A stretch of 64,000 nucleotides of DNA from Sarcophilus harrisii (Eukaryota > Chordata > Mammalia > Dasyuromorphia > Dasyuridae). The notes under the pieces are model-generated. The model was not told the DNA's origin, did not search any database, and saw nothing but the letters and a program-made list of their open reading frames with translations. Made by a program: the position numbers and the translations under genes. Location: NCBI RefSeq assembly GCF_902635505.1, contig NC_045428.1:430691106-430755105 (forward strand). Direction: 5' to 3'. This document shows, piece after piece, positions 41,201 to 53,873 of the stretch; position 1 is the first letter of the stretch; the number at the start of each line of letters is the position of its first letter.

Positions 41201-44200
41201 GGATTAGAGAAGGCTCCATAAAGGAGATGACATCTAATCAACCATAACAATGTCAAACAGAGATTTACTAGATGATGAGCTTAGGGTTATAGATAATACA
41301 TAAGAACTTTTCCTAAGAGAAAACATACATAAAAGAGAATCCAAAACAAAATCTTGGGGATGATCTCTAACAATGTGATGGGAAATGAATAAGAATCAGG
41401 CAAATGAGATTAAGAAGAACCAGTAAAATCAGTAGAAGAGACAGGACATAACAATGTCACAGAAATCAAGGAAAGAAGTTCTCCAAGGGACAACAGGACT
41501 TAAGAGTGTCAAAATCTGCACAAATCAAGGAAAACAAGGACAGGAAAACAGTCATCAGACTTAGCAGTTAATAAATAGATCACTTTAAAAAGAGAAGTTT
41601 CAGAAGAATGGTAAGGTCAAAAATCACATTTCAAGGAAGTTGAGAAGCTGAGAAGTGGGAGAAACTTTCTACAGCTTTTTCACCTGATCTCTTAGAGGAG
41701 TAAGATGTCCTCAAAACTTAGCTCAAATGCCATCTCCTACATGAAGTTGTTCCTGAGGAACCCCCCTACCCAAATTTTAACCACCTTTCCTCCAAAAATA
41801 CTATAATTCTATATATATATGCTTCACTTATGTGTATATGTTTTATCTTCTGATAGAATATAAACTACCCTTGAGGATCGAACACCCACCCCCCACACAC
41901 ACACACACAACACAAACACAAATGCATTATTAGAAGCACTATTTCATTTCTCAGTGAACTAAGTAAAATGCTATATATGTTAATAAGATCACGTGATATC
42001 TATATACTTTCTTAACCTCTATAAGTAACTTTTCTGAACTCTTCATAGAACTTGTCCAACTCTTGTGAACTTACACTTTACTTTATAAATTATATTTGTA
42101 TATATATATGTATATATATATCTCCTACTTGATTATAAAACCCTAATGACAGAAATATATGATCTTATGATTATAATATGAATTATGATATGAAATGATG
42201 ATATAATAATATTTACTTAGCACTTCAAGGTTTATAAAGCATTTTGCAAATATTATTTCATTTATTCCTCACCATAATCCTAGGAGGGAAGTGGTATTAT
42301 AATCCCCATTTTACAGCTAAGGAGACTAAAACAAGATTTTAAGGTCATAGATGCTAAGTATCAAAGTCAAGATTTGAACTGACTCAACCACTGAATTACT
42401 TTTAAATGTATTAGAGTTCAATCTGAATGGTTTCTTATATACCTTCTAGACTGTAAACTCCCAGAAGGCAAGGTTTGCAGCTTTCCCAGTGCTTAGATAC
42501 TACTTCTTAACAAATGCAATATCTTGAAGAAATTCTACCACAGGATCTTGTATAAAATAGGTGATTGACAAAGGTTTATTGAGCAAGTTTATCCCTTTAA
42601 GATACACACACACACACACACACACAATGATTGAAGCACATGAGGGAGGAAATTATAACTCTATCTTTTACAAATAAAGAAACTAAGATTTCCATATCTC
42701 TCTGATATATCCCACCTGGATGTGACATAAAAGAGCAGTAGATATGGAGAGAGCAGACTTGGATTCAAATACTGACTCTACCATTCATAGTTGTGACTTT
42801 GAGAAAATCCTTTATACTTCCTGAACTTCAGTTTCCTTATCTGCAAAATGTGAGAGTTGAATGACTTTTAAAGTACTTTCTAGTTCTAAAATCTCAGACA
42901 GAAACTAGCTTACTGTGATCGTTTGATGTTCAATCCTTAGCTTTTCCACTCCAGCTCCATATAGTTCCCTCAGGAGACACATAATTCTTGTCTTTTTTCC
43001 AGCACCTGATGGTCCATACACTAAGAGATGAGGGAAGTCCCCACATTGTACCTGGAAAAAGCAAAGAAACAATGATTTTGACATATCTCCTTATGGGAAG
43101 TTATACATTTGTTCCCTACAAAGTTGATTTTCAATTAATATAAACAATTTTAATAATTATCCTAGAAAATGTGAATATAAAAGAAAAGCTTCCAGAACAT
43201 GACTATGAAATCTCAGTATAACCAAGTGTACATTTTCATAAAGTAACAGAAACTTGGGTTAGAAGGGATTTCATAAATCATATCCCCACAAAAAATCCTT
43301 CAATCTACAAGATCCCCACTATATATGTATCTTTTTTTTTTTAATAATTTTTCTACAGAATTACTTATATTTCACTCCCTCTTTCATACCCTTGGGATTC
43401 TACATGTGAAATGCTAATTCACATTACTCAGATTTCTTAGGTAAAAGGAAAAAAATACTTCTTAGGAAATAAAATTCTTACTTATTAAAACAAATGTGTA
43501 TACAACTGATTTGAATTCCTCAGAGAGAGGAAGGATAGCATTTATAGTCACAAAAGTCCAGAGATGAATCTTTAAAGAAAGCCTTGTAATCTTATCAGTC
43601 CTACCATAGTTTCCATATAGTTTGATATTTGATTTTTATTTATTTTATTTTTTTTTATTTCATTTGATTTTATTTTAATATATATGTATCTTAGAGGAAG
43701 ATCTATATGGCAGTCACTGCCTTCTATAATAACTAATTCCATGAAGTTTTTTTCTTATACTCCAAAAGACTTAAGATATCACATCCTATCCATATCTATT
43801 CATTCTATATGGCTCTTCATTCACTTCTTAAGGTCACCAGAGGAGTTTTACCTAATATGTTACAAGGTTTTCCTTTCTTTGTTTGGAGACTATGAGTTTA
43901 TCAGTGGAGCACTTGATTGACCTACTAATCAATGCTCACCATCATCACACATCTAGGCCATCTTCTCTTAAATCACACATTTTCCCAATTGTATATCCAG
44001 GAAATTCATCTTCAATATTCTTTTATTTGATATATATCATAACCTGTCTACTGCAGAGGGCCTCTGGAGAAGTATACTTGAAACAAGGATACTTAACAAC
44101 AAGGTGTTAACTTAATGAAATTGCTGAGATAATGGTTCTCCAGTTTACATATACTTAGTACTTAGTATAGTGATGTAATGGTTCTCTAGTTCACACATAC

Positions 44201-47200
44201 TCAGTATGCTGTAATGATGTAATTGTAATAGGGTATTTAAGGGCTGAGAGAACTGAGGACAGAGTCAGTCAGTCAGAGTGAACAGACTGTGTAGGACACA
44301 ATAAAGACTTCAGACTCTATTCCTGACCATCCTCATGGTGACTATCCTGCTGAGACCAAGGCCCATCCAGAGGACCTCCAGAAAGCTAGCCCAGATATTA
44401 CAGTCTACAACCATCATAAACCTACCTCTGTCCTTCTATGTGATATTCATTACTGTTGGGTTTTTTGTCTGAAAGTTAGATGACACTGGTGGAATACTAG
44501 TATTAAAAAAGATGGGCCATCAATTGAAGAATGGCTGAATAAGTTATGATATATAATGTTATGGAATATATATTGTTCTATAAGAAACAAACTGCAGGAT
44601 GATTTCAGAGAAGCCTGAAGAGAATTACATGAACTGATGCTAAGTGAAATGAGCAGAACCAGGAGGCTATTATATATGGTGACAGTAATATTATATGATG
44701 ATCAATTCTGATGGATATGACTCTTTCTAACAATGAAATGATTCAGACCAGTTCCAATGATCTTGTGATGAAAAGAGCCATCTACACCCAGAGAGAGGAC
44801 TATGGGAACTGAGTGTGGATCACAACATAGCATTTTCACTCTTTTTGTTGTTGTTTACTTGTATTTTATTTTCTTTCTCATTTTTTTTCCTTTTTGATTT
44901 GATTTTTCTTGTGCAGCAAGATAATTATAAAAATATGTATGTATATATTGGATTTAACATATATTTTTACCATGTTTAACATATATTGGATTACTTGCTA
45001 TCTGGGGGAGGGGGAAGGAGAAGAAATTTGCAAGGGTTAATGTTGAAAAATTATCCATGCATATCTTTTGAAAATTAAAAATCTTTAAAAAAATTTTAAG
45101 ATGGGCCTTTGTCTATAGAAGCATGGAGTCATTAATTTCTCTATAATCTACTCTGCTCCTGATTCTGAGCCCAACTCAGTATCCATTTTCATTATTTGTT
45201 CCAGATACATACATACACATATGTATTCACAAATGAACACATGCATAAACAAACATGTGCACGTGTCATATTCACTTTTCTTGCTGTCCTATCACATTGC
45301 TGAGTAAGACAGATTGAAATGTATATATACACATGTATGCACGTACACACACACACACACACACACAAATATGTAGCCACATACTGATGGCCAAATTCTA
45401 CAGAACGTCCAACTTCATGGACTTCAAAATAATTTTCATTCACTTTTTTCCAATGAGTAAATGTGCAGGTTTTTCCAAGAAGTATTTCATGGTCTTATGA
45501 AATTGACTGAAAGATCCACCAATAAAAGTTCCAAAGCTTTTTTGTTCAATATAAAATAAACATGTGACTGAATATATCAAAACACCACCCTAAAGACTTT
45601 AAACAAGGCATTTGTTGAACTATATCAAATCATTCAAGATTCCTTTAAAGATACAACATAGATAACCTTCTTCAATCATCATCTGGTCATAAACATCAAA
45701 CAAGACATAAAACAGAGATACATATATGCTCTCCCAAAGGTATTCACTAGTGTAATGGAAGAAGTTCAGCAAAGAATTCAAGTCAAAGAAGTATTTCTTA
45801 AGAACACTCATTTCCTTCTGATGATTCTGTTTGCAGATGATATTGTGTTTGGTTGTATGAAACCCCCAAAGCACTGCAAGGCCTTCTTAGAAGAAATCTA
45901 TAATTACTCAAAAGGGGTTTCCTTACAAAGAACTTAAATCTCAACAATTTTCTGCCTCCTGTCCCCCACCCCCACCCTCCCCACTGTTTCTACTTCTGCT
46001 TCCTAAGGCCAAATAATAATTCAAATCCTTCTGCCATGTAACAGCCTTCAATGCTTGAAGACAGTGGTATCTCTACCACATCCTATTAGGTTAAATTTCC
46101 AGGATTCTTTCAGTTTGGGAATTTTCATATGGCATTAGTATTCTCACTATCCCATTCAGCTTCTTCAGTTCCTGTAATTGCCAGATTTCTTCTTAAAACT
46201 GTATCACAGAGAACTGAATACAATGATGCAGATTTATTCTTATCAGAATACAACTATCTTCTTGTCTATTCTGATATTAACTTATTTCAAGATCAAATTA
46301 AATTTTTTCTGGCTATTATGTCAACTTTCTGAATCACAACGAAGTTACACATGAAAAATTCCCAGATCTTTTTTGGATAACCTGTCTTCCCATTATATAT
46401 TTATTCTCTCACAATTAAAATTAAAAAATACTAGAGGGAAAAAAAGGAAAAAATATAATAGAAAAAACAGAATAATAGAATAAAATAGAATAATATAGAA
46501 ATAAAATAGAATAATAGAATATTATAATATAGAATAGAAATAAAAATAGAATAAAATAGAAAAATAGAATAATAGAAGAATAGAATAATAAAAAAAATAA
46601 AATAGATTAGCACAGTAATTGTTATACATTAGGCGCCTAATGTGTAACAATTACTGTGCTAATCTATTTTAGAAATATCATCTCATTCAATTCCTCACAA
46701 TACAGCTAGGATGCATCTGAGGCATAATCTGAAATCAGGTCTTCCTGACTCTAGGAGCATATGATCCACTAAGGCATCTGGCTCCCTACTATATAGATAA
46801 GCTAGTTCAATTATTCCAACTAAAAGGTCAAGAAAAGAGCCCAATTGTCTAATACCACTGTAATAGTACTTGCCATTATACACATTGAATGTATGACCTA
46901 AGAGAAGAAATGTGCTCAAGTACATCCCATACACTTTTTACAAATGTAAAAATTGGTAGATAATTTGGGGAGTTAATTCCTTATGAGAGTTTTTATGGTT
47001 TAGTGAAAACTACAGTAACTTCAAATCCAGAAGACTTGAGTTATATATACATTCATTTCTGCAATTAACAATATACTATGTGATCTTAAACAAATCACGT
47101 AACCTTTTAGGACTCAGGTTCCTCATTTTGCGAAATAAGAGCAGATTAGCTATTTCCAGTTTTCTTTCCTAAACTAATTTCTTAGTGATTATTTAATTCA

Positions 47201-50200
47201 AACCCATAATTTTGTAGAAAATAGCCACAAAGGCCTAGCTATACCAGATTTAAAACTATATTATAAAGCAGCAGTCACCAAAACCATTTGGTATTGGCTA
47301 AGAAATAGACTAATTGATCAGTGGAATAGGTTAGAGTCACAGGACAAAATAGTCAATAACTATAATAATCTAGTGTTTGATAAGCCCAAAGACGCCAGCT
47401 TTTGGGATAAGAATTCACTATTTAACAAAAACTGCTGGGGAAATTGGAAATTAGAATGGCAGAAAATAGGCATTGACTCACATTTAATACCATACACCAA
47501 GATAAGGTCAAAATGGGTTCATGATCTAGACATAAAGAATGAGATTATAAATAAATTAGAACATAGGACAGTTTACCTCTCAGACCTGTGGAGGATGGGA
47601 TTTGTGACCAAAGAAGAACTAAAGATTATTATTGATCACAAAATAGATCATTTTGATTATATTAAGTTAAAAAGTTTTTGTACAAACAAAACTAATGCAG
47701 ACAAAATTAGAAGGGAAGCTGGGAAAATATTTTTTTACAATGAAAGGTTCTGATAAAAGCTTCATTTCCAAAATATATAGAGAAGTGACTCTAATTTATA
47801 AGAAATCAAGCCATTCTCCAATTGATAAATGGTCAAAGGATATGAACAGGCAATTTTCAGATGAAGAAATTGAAACTATTTCTAGTCATATGAAAAGATG
47901 CTCCAAATTATTATTGACCAGAGAAATGCAAATTAAGACAACTCTGAAATACCACTACACACCTCTCAGATTGGCTAAAATGATAGGAAAAGATAATGAC
48001 GAATGTTGGAGGGAATGTGGGAAAACTGGGTCACTGATTGGTGGGATTGTGAACGAATTCAACCATTCTGGAGAGCAATTTGGAACTATGTTCAAAAAAT
48101 TATCAAACTGGGCATACCCTTTGATCCAGCAGTTTTCCTACTGGGGTATATCCCAAAGAGATCTTAAAGAAAGGAAAGGGACCCACATGTGCAAAAATGT
48201 TTGTGGCAGCCCTTTTTGTAGTGGCAAGAAACTGGAAACTGAATGTATGCCCATCAATTGAAGAATGGCTGAATAAATTGTGGTATATGAATGTTATGGA
48301 ATATTATTGCTCTGTAAGATATGACCAACAGGATGATTTCAGAGAAGTCTGGAGATTCTTATATGAACTAATGCTAAGTGAAATGAGCAAAACCAAGAGA
48401 TCATTATAAAACTTCAACAACAATACTACATGATGATCAATTCTGATGGATGTGGCTCTCTTCAAAAATGAGATGATCCAAATCAGTTCCAATTGTTCAG
48501 TAATGAATAGAACCAGCTACACCTGAACCAGCTGAATGGGATAGTGAAAGAACTAGGGGAAATGAGTCCGGACCACAACATAGCATTTCCACTCCTGTTA
48601 CTGTCTGCTTGCATTTTTTTTTTTCTTTTCAGGTTATTTTTATCTTCTTTCTAAATCCGATTTTTCTTGTGCAGCAAGATAACTGTATAATTATGTATAC
48701 ACATATTGTATTTAACAAATACTTTAACATATTTAACATGTATTGGACTACCTGCCATCTAGGGGAGGGGTTGGGGGAAGGAAGAGAAAAGTTGGAATAG
48801 AAGGTTTTGCAAGGGTCAATGTTGAAAAATTACCCATGCATATTTTGTAAAGAAAAAGCTATAATAAAAGAAAAAAAGGGGAAAAAAAGAAAATAGCTAC
48901 ATAGCAGTTTAAGATACACAAACTATATTATTTCATTTGAGATGAAATGGCCTTCTATAACTGATGCTTTTCCTAACCACAATAAGCTACCTCTCAAAGG
49001 CAACCATATAAAGGCTTAATTAAAAATCAGAACAAAGGAACTATAAATTACCTCTGTAAACATTCTTGAAACTAAGTAACAAAAGCCATCCTTAAAGTAT
49101 TTCCTATAAGTAACATTGTTAATCAATACCTAGATTCAACTCTGAAAATAGTAAGCAAAATATACTTAACAGGGAGATTTCAATGTAAATTCTGGTAAAT
49201 TAGTGTCGTGAGAACAATGAATCCCCTGAAGAAGTCCAGTTATTCAAATTTACACTACTCCAAGTTATAATTGTATGTAAAATATAGTACTATATTTTGG
49301 TTCCAGTCTAATGGAAATATGCAATGAAAAATAATTTAAATAAGTTTTTAATCTGTTTATTAACATAAAGCAAAGGATAAGAAAAATGTATTTTAGATTC
49401 AGATAAACTTGAATTATAAAGTAATAGTTACATAAAGCAAAATTTTCAAAAATAAATATTCAGTATCAAAAATAAATACTAAATATAAGCCTATTCCAAT
49501 GATATTACAAAAAACATCAGTATTATCACTTGAAATATTTTAAGTAGCATAAACTAAATTGCCTTCTCTCTCTTTAAATTTTTATATATAGACTGACAGA
49601 ACAGATAGAGTTTTAAGCATATCTCCTCAAATGTGCATACTCATTCTCACAAAAAACCAATTATTTGAATGGTCTGGGGTCTTATCTAAAATTAGAAATG
49701 CTTTAAATGTGATATTGTCTTTTTGATACTTTTAAAAAACTGCACTTAGAAATCAGATTTTTAAAACAGCATGTCACCCACATTTTCTTATCTGGCTATA
49801 AAGATTTGGAAGTGATCATCTGTTGTAGTCTCTCAGAGTACAAGGATTTCAAGGTCAGTAACCAAGTACATGTTTTCATTTAAAATCCTCTTCCTGCATT
49901 ACCTCCTAACAAGTGTTAAGTGTTAGATGATCCTTAGATACTCTAAATCCAGATTGAGTTTTTTCTTTCTTAGAAACAAATTTTGGAAGGCATCCTTTTC
50001 TAAAATAACTGATTCATGAGAACCAAAAATGTATTGATCAGTATATCCACTTTTGAGTATTTTCTTTAAAACATCAGTTGATTTATATGTTTCCATTTTC
50101 TTTCACTGCCTGAAATAAACATGAAACTTTTGCCTGAGTGTCTGTTCTAAAATCTTCAATATGTATAGCTGAAAAACATTTCTATCACTGAAATATGTTT

Positions 50201-53200
50201 ATTCCTTTTAGTTGTTTACAAACCGCAAAAAGCTGATGCATCTTCGTCTCTTTTGTTTATTTTGACTCCATTTTTTTTGATATTCTGTACAACAGATATC
50301 ACATATTCTGTACAACAACTCAACATCTCATCCTGTAGCAGAATTACTATTACCATGGTCATGCTATTCAAATACATAAAATTTTTTGTCCTATTTCTAA
50401 TAATTCTAATAAAAAACCTCTCTTCTTTTTTGTACTGACAATGTTTCCATCTGAAATGTTTTTCCTTTTGTTGCTTCTGTTAAGAATTATTTTCTTATAA
50501 AGTAACATAGCTATTCAAAACATGGTACATTTCACATTCACATGCTGCAAAAGATCTCTGTAGTAGGTAGTATATTAAAACCTTCAACTAGTTTGCATAA
50601 ATAGTATTAATTGAATTTTGGCTCATATTAAACACAACTGGTATCATTTTATAATTCACACAACTGAATTTAACGTTATTTGAACTTGCATTAATCAACA
50701 CGTAGGCATATTAAAAAGCAGTCCCATTACTTATAGTCAATGTTATATAATATTTTTCAGGTATGAATTAAGCTCTGCTTATTTCTTCATATAATTAGGC
50801 TTTCTAAAAAATTCTTGCATTTTTTCTTTTAAGATCATGATACTCAAAATATTTTCAAAAGAGCAAAACAGAATCATAATTGTAAGAGACCTCAGAAGCC
50901 ACTTATTCTACCCTATTAGTGATAAATAGTGTCAAATACAACATGCATGACAAGTTATTATGGCGCCTTTGAAAACCTTTAATGAGAAAAAACTCACTAA
51001 CTTGTCATTAAGTCTCCCTTACATTGTCAAATCTGCCTCTATCCACTTCCCACACCAGCTCCTACTTATGCCCTTTGGAGCCAAGCAGAGCAAATCTAGT
51101 TCCCCTTCTATATAACAGCCTTTTAAATACTTGAAACATCCATGATATAAACCCCCTAAATCTTAAACCTCCCCCAGACTGACACATCTCTAGTTCCTTC
51201 ACATAATCTTTATATGGCATGATCATGAATCCTTTCACCATCCTGGTTTCCCTACTCTGGAAAATCTGCAACTAATTAATGCCCTTAAAATGTGGTATCC
51301 CAAACCAAACACAATATCCCAGACATGGTTTGAGAAACAGGTATAGCAGCTTTATCTCCTTCCTGGATTGGGACACTATACCTTCCATACTGCATCTTAA
51401 ATACATGAGTTGATTTGACTTCCATATCACACAAGAGATTCCTACTAAGGAAGATGACAGTGAATCTTCCTTTTTCTCACAATGATTCCAGAGGCTCAGA
51501 AATCATACATAAGGCTCTCATGGACTGAGACCTCAAGCCAATCCTTTTCATAAACGTCTTTATCCTGGCTTTTATGTGAAAAAAAAAAAAATACTTCTCT
51601 GTGATATAATTCTAAAGGGACTTTACTATCTATTAAGAATCAAATAAGACACAAGAAATAGACCCAACATGCTTCCAGGACCAAGATGACTCTGGCTAGT
51701 CATGGCTTTCCACAGAGCCATCAGGGTCCCCATCAGTCCTAAGCCCACTTTTAACTAATTTTCATTGATATCTATCCTTCAGCCTGGATCTATTCTTACC
51801 TTTAGAGATAAGTTTGAGTTATGTAAAAAGTCAAAATTACTCAGAGCCAAGTCAAATAGATAAAGTGGCTGAATGAGCCTTTGAATACTACTATTTTGAA
51901 TCAAAACCAGGATGTAACTATAAAATAACAAGATGACTTTTCTTAAGGGACTCATAAGCTGGCTCTGAAGGAAATTATAAAAGAAATGTTTTAGGTAACA
52001 GCAGCATTTTTTTTTAGGTTACCACCTCAAAGAAACCTTACTTTAAATCAAGAGTTCATCTTTTTTGGACCCTTTTTGACAGTCTTGAAATCTATGGACC
52101 TCTTCTTAGAATGATGTTTTTGAATGGATAAAATAAAATATATAGAATTGCAAAGTATACCAATTACATTAAAATAGTAATCAAAAATTACTCAAAAATA
52201 AAGTTCATAAGACCCAAGAAAAGATTCATAAGTTTCAACTCCTGTTTGTGACTCCTGATTAAGGCAACAGAATAATATACTAAATGCAAGAAGACTGAGT
52301 GGGAAAGGCATAGCAATTGAAAATTTAAGATGCTATAAGAAATTTAAATTGTATACATCAAAAAACTGTCCATATATGTAACAATCTTTGGACCTGATAT
52401 GGAGCAAAAGTATAATGATCATCATTTGGGTGCAAATCAAAGATCAATATAATAGTGGAAGTAAACTACAGGCTGCCAGAATATCTGGAAAAAAAAAAAA
52501 AAAAGGTTGACAAATTCATAACACAGATCACAATGCTGACAACTGAGATAAGACATATACCAGAGAAGAGAGATGTCATCTATTCACATATATCCTGGAG
52601 GTTGCTTTCTATTAAAATCAGACCAGCTGAAAAAATTACTGATCTGTTTTACTGGTAATTTTATTTATTTATTTATTTTAAATAATGGAGGAAACAATGA
52701 CAGATGCTGCTATTCTGAACTTAATTCTGATTTAAAATAAAAAAAAAACTCATTGATAACATTAAGATAGGAACCTTAGAAGGAAACAACCAAATCAGAA
52801 TTTTGAGAATAATCTGGCAGAAGAATGATTTCAAATATTTAGAGATAAGATGTAGGACTTTAATAGCCTGTGAAATGGCAATCAGCTTCAGAGGGATGAA
52901 TCTCTCAAGATTTTAAAATCCTAAAGTTGCAAAAAACAAAATGCAACCTGGCTCGTGAACAAGAATCAGTCATTCCTCTCCTTTTCCTTCCTTTCTATAT
53001 ATTTGTGCATATGGAGGCCAAAATAATCTTCCTAAAACAAAGCTATGTGACTTCCCTGGTCAAAATCCTCCAGTGACTGCCAAGAAAGTCAAGTTCAAAG
53101 TCATCAGTCTGGTTTCCAAGGCACTTTATAAAATGACCTCAATCTATTTTTCAGTATTTTCAGGTATTTTCATATAATTTACATTTCAGCTAAACTGGAC

Positions 53201-53829
53201 AACTTGCCTCTCTCCCCACAACTGGCTAAACAAAAAGCTTTATGCACTTCTACTTCTGAAAGAAGGGTGGAACAATGAAAAGTATATTGGACTTGACAAT
53301 GAGGAGACTTTAAATCTTTCAAGTCCTTAACTTCCTCATCTGTAGATCAGCTATCTGGACCTATAATCTAATAGTATAGGGAATTCTCCGGTGAAAAAAC
53401 TAACAATCCAGGTCAGCATATTAAGCTATATTCTTATAGCATCCTAGATCGTTGAAACATTAAGTGACTTACCCTTGTCCAGACAGCCAGAAATTTTTGG
53501 CTTCTAAGGAAGCTAAGTACAGTGAACAGGACCATGGACCTGCTATCAGGAATACCTGAGTTCAAATTCAAGTCCACTGTGTGACTTAACCTATGTCTTC
53601 CTTATTTTCTTCATTTGTAAAATGGGAATCATAATAGCATCTATCTCCCAGGTTTGTTAAGAGGATAAAATGAATATCATTTCTAAAGCATTTCACAAAA
53701 TTGTTCTATAAATATTATTCATTACAATCCTCTATTCCAGATTGCTTCTCTTCCTCATTTTATAAAATCAAAATAACACCTGCACTACCTCCTGCAAAGA
53801 GATATTATCAGAAAAGCTCTGAAAAAAAG

Positions 53830-53873
<44 letters not shown>

